Positions 46,932 through 58,510 of a stretch of 64,000 nt of DNA are shown piece after piece (positions within the stretch are counted from its first letter, which is position 1; each line of letters begins with the position of its first letter). The position numbers and the translations under genes are program-made. The stretch lies in contig JAYKKM010000196.1 of the NCBI GenBank assembly GCA_035772405.1, forward strand, positions 1,285,501 through 1,349,500. The letters run 5' to 3'. Under the pieces are notes generated by a model. The model did no database searches. It saw only the letters and a list, made by a program, of their open reading frames with translations, and was not told the origin of the DNA. The stretch is from Chrysogorgia sp. JL179-B06. Taxonomy: Eukaryota > Cnidaria > Anthozoa > Scleralcyonacea > Chrysogorgiidae.

Positions 46932-47640
46932 CTAAAAACAACAAGTAATAGGACACATAAGGCTGCGAGACATATTACATTTACAACAAATAGTTTTAGA
47001 GGTTCTAGGGTTATCCGGGTTATAATTCATTAGTGAGGTATGGTAGTACTTGTTTAATATAGTTTTAAAATGATTCAGATTGTCCGTACTGATATCAAGT
47101 TCTTCGGCGATAGTGTTCCATGTCCTAGTTACTTGTATAAAAAAGGATCTTTGGTAAGTACTTGTTTTACATTTAGGTACTATATATATGATTTTAGAAT
47201 TATTCAACGATCTAGTACATCTGTTACTGGTACGCACACGTGGTATAAGAGAAGGCTTGATGTTTACTAGACCATGTGTTATTTTAAATAAGAAAACAAG
47301 GTCTAAATATTTGTGCCAATGACGAATAGGTATAAGAGACAGGGATAATATTCTAGACGTATAACATATTGTAGTTGAGAATGGTATATACTTAATTGTT
47401 GCTCTCCTCTGTAGTCGCTCCAATCGAGCTATAAGATCCACAGACTGGGGTGCCCAGATCTGCGTGGCATACCCCAAGTGTGGACGTACTAAAGACAGGT
47501 ATATTGTTTCTTTTAACTGAGATATTGCTAATGAAGCAATAGTTTCTTTTAATGTAGCCCAATAACCTACTTGCACGAGCTACTTGGCCAGATACTTGTT
47601 TTTTTCCAAGACAAGTCAGCACAGACCCACACTCCCAGAT
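46932..47640 (-). pseudogene. LINE fragment, C-terminal part (same family as LINE A)
   Basis: The minus frame reads YLSLVRPHLGYATQIWAPQS, LERLQRRATIKYIP, IRHWHKYLDLVFLFKITHGL and ends CCKCNMSRSLMCPITCCF. The overlapping frame 47392-47622 (ASRLLGYIKRN) gives the part just upstream after a shift. It is 5'-truncated and inserted in the tail of Helentron copy 3. Confidence 0.85.
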
Positions 47641-49191
47641 CCGGCTCGCTATATGCCGTCTCTAATCTACTGTAGCTCCCATATTATATTGAGCAACGAC
47701 AGGCTTTATCTTACGGGTTACTGATTGTGATCGACATTTTGTTGCGTTGAAAACTAGTTTTATAATGAATGCATGTTCATGTGGAGTACTTTATCTATAT
47801 TCTATATTACAAATGACTATCTCTTGTATAAATGGTCTAAATATGTCAATATATAAATGTGACTGTGTCTTCACATAAAAAATAATGGGCTCAATATGAA
47901 GTCATAGCAATTTACAAATCATCTTCATCAGCTAGTATCCATAAATAAATATTCCTTAATTTATCTTGGTCCAAATATACAATGAACTGTATATAAAACA
48001 GCATTATAAACAGTAACTAAATTAGTAAATAAGTATAATATTATGTACACAAAATGTCACTATAGAGGGTTTTCACATACATTGCCACCGGCCATATCAG
48101 ATTGGTGAAACATGCAATGGGACATTTTTCAATAAGAAAAGAGCTAAATTAAAATTCCCAAAGGCAAATTAGGATTGATTAACATGGCCGCCATTTCATT
48201 GTTTTGGTACCTGCATTCCCATAAGATGTCACATAAATAATTTCCCAACGCAAAATGTGACATAGTTTAACGCTACTTTGGTTTTAAAAGGTTTTTGGAA
48301 GTTTGAACATAACTTTAAAAGTCACTGTGATTTGTCCTGATGACCCAACGTTTCAACACTCCAATCTAGTGTCTATTATCCCTATTTATACCCTCATAGA
48401 ACTGATGATGATGCTATATATCTATTAACAAGATGCAAATAAGCTTCTGGTGATTACCGTAAGCTCTATGACCTTATTCATAAATGGCTGACAACTTAAA
48501 ATTATTTCATGTGAATATAAATTGATCCCTTATAATGACTTCGTTTTAAAGTAAGAATCCTTTTCACTGATTTCGGAAAACGAGTTCATAAGGGCTAATT
48601 TATATGGATATAAAAGAATATTAATTAGGTTGACATTTGTGCCAATAATGTCTATACTGTATGTTGTCCCAATCTAGGTTATCCATGTATGTATAATATT
48701 AATCAATAAAAAATGTCTTTTGTAATACAAAATAGTGAGCTTTTTAATTCCAACCGTTTATTAACAGGCAATATGCTACAGTCCGTCCCATGGTGTGCCA
48801 TGGTACCCTATAGTCCCATAGGTAGTATGCTGCCCATCCTAGAAAACTGAAAGCCTCATGGCCGCATTGACGCCAATAATTTGCACATACACCTATGCAT
48901 AGACAGCACAAGTTATAAACGACCAGTGGGCGTCTTGTTAGTTTATATTCGAAAACGCATCGCACGCGCAGAATATTTTAGGCGTGCGATTCGCCGCACG
49001 CCTACATTTTGCTCATTGAGAGCACTGCACATATATGTGAATATCTCTTGTTTTCACGATCAAGACCGTTTGGTAGCAACCAACGTAAAACGTTATCCAA
49101 GATCTATTTCATCTTTTTAAAATATTACACCCTAATGTTTTATTTAGTTGCTCATTCTACGACACAAAATAATTAATACTTGAATACTTAC

Positions 49192-49250
49192 ACTTTCTCC
49201 AGTCGACCTGTAAGCCATGTCTTCAAAGCCTCTATGTTCTTGATTTGCAT
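49192..49250 (-). CDS. RBM26: RBM26/27-like gene, exon 1 with start codon
   Basis: The ATG at 49250 opens MQIKNIEALKTWLTGRLEK, with donor AAAGT|GTAAGTATT in phase 2. Vertebrate RBM26 starts MIIENFEALKSWLSKTLEPI, so start and frame are supported by homology. Joined to exon 2 the protein reads LEK-V-SDEDPAALAKYV. The 5' UTR continues to the right; no TATA box was recognised. An hAT-like insertion begins 122 bp upstream. Confidence 0.85.
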
Positions 49251-49371
49251 CACTTCTTTAGTCTATTTGACTGTTACTTATTAGCAACAAATTATGTTGT
49301 TCTTCTCACGAGGCATCGTTTACACTGCCTCGGGGAAGGAGATAAATGAAAAATTTCGAGCCTGCGAAATC

Positions 49372-50088
49372 CAGGGGCGCAACTTGAAAATTTAGAGGGC
49401 AGGGGTTGAACGCAAAAAAGGGCAAAGTTGCCCTTGGCAACCAGCTTTGAATAATTCAGTTATCTTTCGCTGAATATCCGTTGGCGTGTTTTAGCTCTAA
49501 ATCCTAAAAACTAAAAAGCCCCCTATTCAAATATTGGGGGGTTATAGCCCCCCCCCCCCCCCCCCATATTCCGCCGCCCTTGCAACAATTTGGGATACTA
49601 CATATCTTCGTTATGCTTCTTCAAGAACACTCAACAACCACAACATATTAAATACAGCAATAACAACTACTTTTATTTACCCAAAAATTAACATGAAATA
49701 TTTACAAAATATATAAAGCATTATGACACGCGTGTAGCTAGACTATATACATTAAGAACATACTCGGGCCTTAAGACTAGTATTTATCAGAACAAAATGT
49801 TGTTCTGCCACTAGTTCTTCAGCTCGCGGAATCCCAGAGCCTGCGAACGGCCAATCTCGTTCCGCCGCGCCCGGCGAAGATTAAAAGCCGAGCTTGAAGC
49901 AATCTTGAAGCCGAAATAGAAACGGCTCCGAGTCTCGCCAGATTTGCAGAGAGTTGTATTGTGTACCACAACAGACGATTAATTATCTGCTTATCTAATG
50001 TCTAAGTAAGTATTAACTAGTATTAGGGGTTGCAACCGCACAACCCAACCCCCCCCCCCACCCCCTCCCCTCCCTAGTTGCGCCCCTG
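49372..50088. mobile_element. hAT-like MITE, about 717 bp
   Basis: CAGGGGCGCAACT at the left and AGTTGCGCCCCTG at the right are inverted and of hAT type. The TSD is unclear (AAATC next to both ends). It contains C tracts at 49550-49565 and 50050-50068 and no coding signal. Confidence 0.6.
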
Positions 50089-50724
50089 AAATCGTGTGTC
50101 GAAACTCTGCAAATTTGATCGAAACAGCCTGCAGTTTCGGATTTGAGATGCCTGCGGAGGAGGCTGAATCACCTTGAGCCCGCAATCTTTCAAATTTCCA
50201 AACAACTTGCATCAAAAAATAAATAAATAAATAATTTACTGACAAGGTGCAGTAATCTCAACTACTTCTCAAATTTTCATAAACCTTGTCTACGCTCCTA
50301 CAACAAAAAAATCAGGAGAAGTATAAATCACTACAGTTCACTACAGTACAGACTGTTTCTGTGGGCTAGAGTAGCACTGAAAAACGCATGTCACACGAAA
50401 CTGAATCTTTCCCAAGCCTAATACGGAATAGATCATTCTCGTTTCCTAGGCATACAGTACCTAAATAAATATAGCGTTGATGAAATGTAGGTAAATCGTC
50501 TTTACCGAAGACTCGAAGCTAAGGTACTGGGTACATGTAGACGCCGGCCGTGTCACAGTTTTGAAAGAAGTATATATGACTGGCAGTCAGTAATCATAAC
50601 AATAATCCTAACGTAAACCCTAATCATAATCCAAATGCTAACCATAACCCTAACCATTGAAAAATAAAACAAAAAGTAATGAAAGAAAAAAATTAAAAGA
50701 AAAATCACAAAAAGATATGCGTTG

Positions 50725-50790
50725 CAGGATTCGAACCCGCCAGTTTCAGCATTGAAACAGGGGAAACTAACCACTACACTAAGACACCTA
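50725..50790 (-). repeat. tRNA-like sequence (pseudo-tRNA or SINE head)
   Basis: On the minus strand TTAGTGTAGTGGTTAGTT is A-box-like and GGGTTCGAATCC is B-box-like, about 30 nt apart. The acceptor ends do not pair and no convincing anticodon arm is present, so it is not called a tRNA gene. Confidence 0.45.
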
Positions 50791-51048
50791 AAAAATGTAT
50801 TTAAAGTCGTAAGCGACCGCGGTCATCTAGAACTGCTGGTCATATAGTTTTTCTAAAACCGTGACAGGCTGCTGGTTATATAGTCACTAAATAATTTCAC
50901 TGATCAAGGCAAAAGCTTTCAATACCATTAGTATTTTTTATATACCATTTAGTATTATTGTTAGCCATATATGATATTTTACCCAAAATATCAAATGGTT
51001 ATTATTAAATTATGGTTATTATAAAATTAGATTTCCACAGCACAAGAT

Positions 51049-52868
51049 ATGTTTCCATTTTCGGACAGTATGATCTTCGTTTTAATACTGACTTTGCATA
51101 TTCTTCGCATAGTGAATCATTCCATTGCAGCATTCCAGCCTGTTACTGTCAGTAATGTCTGTCGTCTCTTGCATGGGCTTTCTAGCAATAAAGCCACTGG
51201 CATTGACAAGATTTCTTGTAAAATTATTAAAATAGCTGCACCAGCTATTTCAGACTCTCATTGACACTTATTTTTAATCAGGCTATTACTCTATCCTCCT
51301 TTCCTGATGAATGGAAAATGGCTAGAATAATACCTCTGTATAAAAATGGCCAACGAAATATTCCAGGAAACTATAGACCGATATCAGTTTTGCCGACCAT
51401 TAGCAAAATTATGGAACGAATTCTATATGATCAACTGTATAACTATTTAACAAAATTTGAATTTCTGAGTAATTCTCAATTTGGTTTTCGAAAATTTCAC
51501 TCCACAACAACTGCATTACTGGATTGTACCAATGATTGGTATATGAATCTAGACAGAAAAATGTTTAAGCTAGTAGTTTTAATTGATTTAATAAAAGCAT
51601 TTGATACTGTTGATCATCAAACTCTGTTGAGGAAGTTAGAGCTCTATGGAATAAAAGGACAAGCTCTAACTTTGCTCAAATCTTATCTCACAAACCGAAA
51701 GCAGAAATGCCAAATTAAAAATTCCTTTTCTACAAAGCGACTGATTAAATGTGGCGTACCACAAGGCTCTATCTTAGGGCCACTATTCTTTTTGTTATAT
51801 ATTAATGATTTGCATGAATGTCTAAATAAAACAAAACCTCGGTTGTTTGCTGACGACACAAATCTGACAGCTTCGGGAGATTCTATAACTGACCTTGAGA
51901 CTGCAGTAAATTCTGATTTGGAAAACCTTAGAAAATGGTTAATTGCCAATAAACTTAGCCTAAATGTAGCTAAGACAGAATTTATGTTAATTGGTTCAAA
52001 ACCAATGATAAAAAATATTTCTGATTCAGATCTAAATGTTTTCATTGAAAATAAACAAATTAAACAAGTTAGCGAATGTAAAACTCTTGGATTAATAGTT
52101 GACCAGCATTTATCGTGGAAAAGTAACACTGAAAATATTTGCAAAAAAATAACAGCAGGAATCTATGCTATTCGTCGGGTCAAACCTTTTGTTGACATGT
52201 ATACACTCATTTCGATATATAACGCTATTGTTCGGCCATACTTTGATTACTGCTGTGAAGTATGGGATGTGTTTGGTAAATCGCAATCAAAACGACTCCA
52301 AAAACTGCAAAGTAGAGCTGCTAGAATTATCTTGAACATGAGCAATGACGTAAATCATTCTATTGCTTTACGTACATTGGGCTGGGAGCCACTCAAAACA
52401 GAAAGGAAGAAAGCTAAGGCAAAAACGATGTATAAAGTATTAAATAAAATGGGTCCCAAATCACTCACTAATCTTTTTTCATACAAAAGTGAGAAAACAA
52501 ATTACAACCTTCGGGACATTTCAAGTGGTCTTAGTTTACCAAAACCGCGTACTAACAATATGAAAAATAGTTTCATGTATGACGGAGCCAACCTTTGGAA
52601 TTCTATTCCAAAGGAAATTAGGGAAAGCAAAACTCTTTCTTCCTTTCGAAATAAAATCACTGCTCACATCATTGACATAGAGTAATAAATAACTTGACGT
52701 GCCTGTAAACTAATATTCTAATAACGTTCTTATCATATAAATAATTTAATATTCTACCTCATATATTATTATATTCTACTGTAAATAGCTCTTAATATCA
52801 TTCTTCATGTAACATTTTTCTATTTTTGCACACGCCGCCAGCGTGTATAAATAAAGTTTCTATCTATC
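51049..52868 (+). pseudogene. LINE with long RT frame (474 codons), 5'-truncated
   Basis: The first part (SSNKATGIDKISCKIIKIAA) is joined through a frameshift near 51262 to a long open frame: NYRPISVLPTISKIMERILY, KAFDTVDHQTLLRKLELYG, CGVPQGSILGPLFFLLYIND, LFADDTNLTASGDS, then thumb and C-terminal regions (LWNSIPKEIRESKTLSSFRN). The stop is at 52685. The 3' end AATAAAGTTTCTATCTATC is shared with the LINE ending at 9746. It is the best-preserved RT here; one shift and the missing 5' part make it inactive. Confidence 0.9.
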
Positions 52869-53447
52869 ATGTTCCAGCGGAATACTAGTCATAAATCCGC
52901 TGACAATATTAAGCGACCGCAGGCTCAAGTGCAAATTGGCGAAGTCGCTTGACAAACTTGCAGCTAGAGACGGGAATTATGCCGATGCCATATTGGACCA
53001 TTGGTCAATATAAATAGCTCTTTGTAGGTGAAAACCGCGTGTGATTATCGTATTCGAGTAATAACAGCGCACAAGTGTTTATATTAAACGGCGATATACC
53101 GCCGAGTGTTTTACTTGTTTCTATTTATTAACTCAGCTAAAGCAGGAAAACAGTCTTCATTTCAACTGTTTCGGTTTAACTGCGCAGTATTAAGAAAGTA
53201 GACAAAACTAGACCGATCAACGTCAAGACGTGAAGCGTAACTGCGTAAGTTACTTTATTTGGCACAGAGTAAAAATATGGCCAGTAGTTGACAGTGAAAG
53301 GAAATGCGGCGATTTACACCAATCAATATGAGAGGTGAGCTAGTAGCGCGGTAAGCGAGATCTCATCGCGTAGTTATATTCCTGTTAAAAATTCCGGTGC
53401 GTTTATATAGACAAGCGGGCCAACCCGGTTAGCGAGGTGTAACCAAA

Positions 53448-53530
53448 AGTAAAAAGTCGAGAGAAAAAGTCGAGAGTCGAGAGAAAAAGTCGAGAGTCGA
53501 GACTAAAAAGTCGAGAGTCGACAAATGTCG
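53448..53530. repeat. Tandem repeat of AAAAAGTCGAGAGTCGAG type
   Basis: About four irregular units built from GTCGAGAG. 52870-53440 otherwise shows nothing supported apart from a fragment resembling 36060 near 53325. Confidence 0.85.
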
Positions 53531-54072
53531 AAAAAATGACGAATAAAATATATTATATACATATATAATAATGGTTAAAATTTACATAAAACACGTACGA
53601 GGACGCGGAAAGCAATCGATCACTGGTAATGGATGGCGCTGAGCTAAACATCTTTGGTAATAATGTTGCATGCTATTATTTACGCGACTATTTACGCGAG
53701 TTAACTTTCCTAATAGCCTCACATCCGTTTTTAAAATCATCCATATGTATGAGGATAAAACGCGGATATGGGCATAAAACGCGTATTTAAAGAACGTCAA
53801 GTGCACCTGCAATTTTTTATCACGAAAAATTGCGTTGAAATTTGCAAGCAACAAGGGTAATTAGGCCTCTAGCATAATTTCAGTTTGTTTATTTGAAGGT
53901 GTAATGCAACATATCATCGCAGGGTTCAATTCCAGCCGGAAGGCCTTGAAGTTGCATTTTTCGCAACTGGTCTCGGTTTGGTCTTAAAATGTATGTATTC
54001 CGACACTCGAAATTTTCCTTCACCATAAATCCTTTCAACATGTAGTTTGATCGAGTGAAATGCCAAATATTA

Positions 54073-54406
<334 letters not shown>

Positions 54407-55013
54407 AACTCATGAGTGAAAGACGATTTCGAAAATGGAGTAAATTGATTGCTTTCTACCTTGACGGCTGTCGTGATAACAATCGTAATCGTCGACCTAC
54501 TCTTTCTCGTTTGGCCATTTCTCGTGTTCAATCTGAACTAAACGGAGCTGCAAACTTTAATTCTCGCCTCTCTTCGCCTACCATTGGGCTGAATTCTGAT
54601 CGAGTAATAATTGAAGAAATTATTTTACCCACCGTTGTGCAGAATTATATTCAAGTAAGTGAAGAAACGAGCGAAGAGGTGAGGAAAGATGCAAGTGAAG
54701 AAGTAAACGATGATCCGTCAGTGAGTATTTCGCCCATTCAATGTAGTTCACGTGATCTTGAAGCTACTGAAAATTTAGACCCTGATGGTAATGTAATTTT
54801 TCTTAGTAATGTTTTTAATTTTTCTAGTCGTCCTTTTTCCCAAGTGGAAATTAACGCGCTGGCCAAGGGTTTAAATGTTTGCCCTACACCAAATCCATCA
54901 ACCGTTTTCAACTAAAAAAAGATCTTGTTGAATTTGCGACAAGACTTAAGTGTAAATTTTATTTTCATGATAGGCATCCTGCGACAAATACTGGAACTTA
55001 GCCGGAAAATGGA
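54407..55013 (+). pseudogene. Penelope-like element N-terminal fragment
   Basis: The frame includes [20 protein letters not shown], later NVFNFSSRPFSQVEINALAK then GLNVCPTPNP, and after a shift FQLKKDLVEFATRLKCKFYF and HDRHPATNTGT. The pattern (L-S-x-R-x-x-S-x-x-E-x-x-x-L-x-K-G-L-x-x-C-P-T-P) is one I associate with the N-terminal region of Penelope-like retroelements. RT and GIY-YIG parts are absent. Confidence 0.55.
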
Positions 55014-55066
55014 AACTTAGCCGTCCTTAGTTATAATGACATGTACAACGACAAAATGAAAACCAG

Positions 55067-55620
55067 CTATAATAATAATAATAATAATTTATTTACTTAT
55101 ATAGCGCTATTTCCCAAAATGCCCAATAGCGCTTCACAATATAATCTAAGTGACTTATATATACTATATGTACTGATAATGTCAACAATATTGAAAACTC
55201 ATAATAAAACTAAACAGAGCTATGACCATCAAAAGCTTGCTTGAAAAGGTAAGTCTTGATTTGTGCTTTGAAGCTCGACAGAGAAGATGCCATTTTTATT
55301 TCCTGCGGCAGAGGGTTCCACAAAAAGGGTGCAGCACAGGAAAACGCCCGGAAACCATAGGTGCGAAAGTTATAATTACTTGGAACCAGTCTGTTTCCTT
55401 TAGACGATCGCAGGCTGCGCCTAGGTATATACATGTCAATTAGGTCAGCCACATATTTAGGGGCTAGACCATTTAGTGCTTTATATGTTAATAATAGTAG
55501 TTTATACATTATTCTATATTCTACTGGCAGCCAATGCAATATATATATATAGTCGTCATGAAGCATATACGTATACAACCTGAACCGTGAAGAACAGATG
55601 ACATGATTAAGAAATGACAA
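55067..55620 (-). pseudogene. LINE C-terminal fragment with AAT-rich 3' end
   Basis: The minus frame reads LHWLPVEYRIMYKLLLLTYK, ALNGLAPKYVADLI and APFLWNPLPQEIKMASSLSS, the C-terminal region of L2-like LINEs. A TATATA insertion sits in front of LHWLP. The 3' end is an (AAT)n tail at 55067-55085. Confidence 0.8.
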
Positions 55621-55959
55621 TGCGAGCTAGAGAAACAAACTATTTATTGTTTAATTTAGTTGGGATTTTAAAGAACGAGGCAAATCTATATAAACCCTTA
55701 CTGGCGCTTAGGCTATGATGGACTAACCATGTTGAAATTGAAGCGCGATGGACAGAAATATGAAAACATCACGTCCTCCCCACTCCAACAGTAAATTGTA
55801 GATCGGTGTTGTTTGGAGTCACTCCCCTTTCGAAAAAAGTAAATGCCCTAGCTCCCCGTAACGCTCAACGCCGGTGATTATTCTCAAGTATGGAACTACA
55901 ATTCTCGACATGAACATAAAATATTCTCGACTACCAAAATAATTTTACAAACATAAAAA

Positions 55960-56095
55960 TATTCTCGACTATAGATATAAATTTCTATATACCATAGGTA
56001 TAATATACCATACTATAGATATAAATTTCTATATACCATAGGTATATATACCATAGGCATAGGTATATATACCATAGGTATATGAGAATCCATTC
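55960..56095. repeat. Short tandem and dispersed repeats (ATACCATAGGTATA)
   Basis: TATAGATATAAATTTCTATA and ATACCATAGGTATA recur two to four times; the second word is palindromic. 55620-55960 shows no other supported feature. Confidence 0.8.
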
Positions 56096-56456
56096 TCACC
56101 TATAGATATAATATTCTCGACCACTGAAATATAATTCTCGCCTATAGAAATTGATATCTCGACTTTTTTGATATCTCCAGCTTTTGGCCGAAACTGCGCA
56201 GTCAAATTGATTCTCGTATACCTTTTGGCCGAAACGGCACGCCATTACATATAAATAATAAATGACGTACATTGACTCGTAAAAAGCAAGTATGGAGTCG
56301 TCGGCATAGCAACTACTCATTTATGTAAACAACAAACCGTAACGTGTTTGTGTAAGCTATATACGAAAACCGACGCCGTTGGTGAAAGAACAAGTGCTTC
56401 GAACGAAGGAAACTGAAATTGCAAGAAGCTAGATTATATTTACTGAATTCCTGATC

Positions 56457-56547
56457 ATGTCGACGGTGACTAACGATAAACGCGAAGAACGTCGGAGTTT
56501 TCCCTTCCACGTACCTTGGGGGACAGACCTTGGAACCCCAGATCAAG
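56457..56547 (+). CDS. Unrecognised plus-strand gene, exon 1
   Basis: ATG at 56457 opens 30 codons plus one base, MSTVTNDKREERRSFPFHVP then WGTDLGTPDQ, ending at donor CAAG|GTTAGC (phase 1). Exon 2 continues in phase. The start is chosen as the first ATG in the frame. The gene faces away from the RBM26-like gene, whose start is 7.2 kb to the left. Confidence 0.5.
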
Positions 56548-56595
56548 GTTAGCGGTATATGTAGTGTAGAAATACAAATTGAATACTTTAAAAGG

Positions 56596-56668
56596 TTGGT
56601 GTACTGCCTAAATAGTACGTAACACTCGAACCTGGCTCCTACACATCATAATTTCGGCAGTACACCAA
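56596..56668. mobile_element. 73-bp element with 13-bp inverted ends
   Basis: TTGGTGTACTGCC and GGCAGTACACCAA are exact reverse complements. It is a minimal MITE-like unit in intron 1 of the plus-strand gene; no clear TSD. Confidence 0.55.
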
Positions 56669-56865
56669 GTTTATAGCGACATATGCATATGCTTGCTTTA
56701 TAGCTACTGCATGAGTTATAAGACTGCTTACTAATCTGCAAAGGTTTTAATCTCTAGTCTTTGTAATCTTATCGGCATGACCTTTCTATTAGTAACAGAC
56801 GTACAGAAATCTTACGACTATATAAACAAACACACGATAATTTGATTTTCATCTTAACATTCTAG

Positions 56866-56974
56866 AGAGAACGTCTACGACTTGTACCGGATTTAAGAAA
56901 AATAGACCAGGATTTAGAACTATCTACACTCTAGACTTTCAGGGCTTACCAAGTTCCAGACCAGAACTCAAAAG
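56866..56974 (+). CDS. Unrecognised plus-strand gene, exon 2
   Basis: Acceptor CATCTTAACATTCTAG; the frame continues ERTSTTCTGFKKNRPGFRTI and YTLDFQGLPSSRPELK, ending AAAAG|GTCAGT (phase 2). It agrees exactly with exon 1 (phase 1) and exon 3 (phase 2). Confidence 0.5.
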
Positions 56975-57386
56975 GTCAGTTTAGATATTTGATATATTTC
57001 AATTTAGTGTCAGTTTATTTGATATCCCCGATATGTTTGCATTTTTCTTTAATTGTTTAGTCTTCTCATAGTGGTTGTCTACCGCTAGTCAGTCTGGCGA
57101 ACCGCATTTCAGTCTCCTTCACTATTTCACAGAAACAAATTCGCAATGAAAATTATACTCTCCAATAGTTCGAAAAAGCAAATATTTCCGACGAACAGTG
57201 AAAACGGAAAACGTCAATGTCGAACGTTTTTCGCCGGGTGACGGTAGCGCAGCGAAACAGTGAAGTGGACTAAATATCGTATTAAAACAAGTCGACTATA
57301 GTCTACGTCGTAGATTTTCGGAACGAAATACTGACGTTTCGAGCCCTTATTTAGCAATTAAATTATGAATTCGATATTTCTATTTA

Positions 57387-57481
57387 ACAATTAGTCACTG
57401 AAGTCGAGGTGATTATCGCTGAATATTTACCGGCGAGGTAAATGTAACGATAATCACCTAGATCATGAGGTGACTAATTGT
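57387..57481. mobile_element. 95-bp palindromic MITE, TSD TTTA
   Basis: ACAATTAGTCAC...AGGTGATTATCG pairs with CGATAATCACCT...GGTGACTAATTGT, and the centre ATTTACC/GGTAAAT pairs too. TTTA flanks both sides (57383-57386, 57482-57485). Confidence 0.75.
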
Positions 57482-57805
57482 TTTAGTATAATTTTAGTCC
57501 TGAACTGAATATCCAATTGAGAAGTTTTAAACAGACAGTTTGAACTGTGTTCAAATCCAATGCACAATGTTTTCTTCACGCTTGACAGCTTTCAAAAACA
57601 CACTAACGATCGAAACTGATTGAGCCATTTCGACGATTTATAGTTATAATAGTGTAGTCGCCATTTTGAAAAAAAAATTCGTCATGTTTTAGAAATGATG
57701 ATTCCGAGAGGGGACGAATAAACTAGTGTGATAAGAGCCCAGCTCAATATACGTATATGTATTGCCATAATAATATGGAAACAAGTAAAGTTTTAAAACA
57801 TTTTT

Positions 57806-57843
57806 ACTGACGTTTCGTTGCGAACTTACAACATCTTCAGAGT
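57806..57843 (-). ncRNA. Hammerhead ribozyme motif, copy B
   Basis: Minus strand: helix I ACU/AGU, core CUGAAGA, helix II GUUG/CAAC with loop UAAGUUCG, GAAA, then CGUC with expected cleavage after C. Helix III is limited to the self-complementary ACGU, as described for Penelope-type hammerheads that act as dimers. A degraded relative lacking the core is at about 57310-57350. Confidence 0.6.
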
Positions 57844-58260
57844 GATATTAATTACATGTGTGAAAACTATCTATATATAAGTCTATATTTACAAAAGAGA
57901 ATAATTAATTAGACGGCTAACCAATGAGGTAACGAGGTGACAAACAGAAGGTGACATAAATAACAGCACACAGTTAAAACAGAGAAAGCGGTATGGAAGA
58001 GATGTTCTCATTGAGAGACGGTTTGAATTTAGAAATCAGTAAACTCTCTCGAATGAGGAGTTCAAAGTTGGAAGAAGAACGAGAAGAAAATATGTATGGT
58101 AAAATGAGTATGAGACTGGATAGCAGAAAGGGAAGTGGTTGATCGTTTCTTTCCGGTCAAAGGCGATACCCCCATGTGTTCTGAGATTCGCGTATGTACA
58201 ACAAACACTTTTTTCAAGTATGGTTTCTAGTGATACGCGCTACGCGGTGACTATTAAATG

Positions 58261-58510
58261 GTCGTGGCTCTTTAGTATACCCAAAAGGTCGAAATGTGGA
58301 TAGGACTGGGATTGGCGTTGCAATAGCATTGTAACCAAGTTATTGGATTGTATAAACTAACCCTAAAATAACAAAGATCCGAACCCTAACCCTCGCCTAA
58401 CGAGTTTTCTAACCCTAATTCCCCGGCTAGCGAGTTTAAAACAATCCAATAACTTTTTCCCATTTCTCTCTCCACATTTCGACCTTTTGGGTATACTAAA
58501 GAGCCACGAC
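58261..58510. mobile_element. MITE, 250 bp, exact 40-bp inverted ends
   Basis: GTCGTGGCTCTTTAGTATAC... (58261-58300) is exactly repeated in inverse at 58471-58510. The interior has CCCTAACCCTCGCCTAACGA, as in the MITE at 5750-5929. Exact long ends suggest recent insertion; no obvious TSD. Confidence 0.85.

Larger units (their letters stand above)
40078..48939 (+). mobile_element. Helentron-like element, copy 3, carrying the large array (about 8.9 kb)
   Basis: 40490-40640 (ACAAATTGCCGTTATTCCATG, TTGTCGACAAAGC) matches 18460-18600 of copy 2. 47760-48060 and 48640-48760 (TTGGTCCAAATATACAATGA, TGTATAATATTAATCAATAA) match 18670-19030. The 3' end GACCAGTGGGCGTCTTGTT is a diverged form of the family end. 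Between them lie the 20/21-bp array and a LINE fragment. The 5' end is not defined. The element fills most of the right half of intron 1 of the RBM26-like gene. Confidence 0.6.

Noticed and set aside
47925..47960. Additional hammerhead core (CTGATGA on the minus strand)
   Set aside because: No GAAA at the right distance and no helix II.
50725..50790. tRNA gene
   Set aside because: A- and B-box-like words are present, but acceptor arms do not pair and the anticodon arm is not convincing.
58380..58400. Telomere-like CCCTAACCCT word, also at 38155 and 50640
   Set aside because: Only one or two units within MITE interiors or unique DNA; no array.
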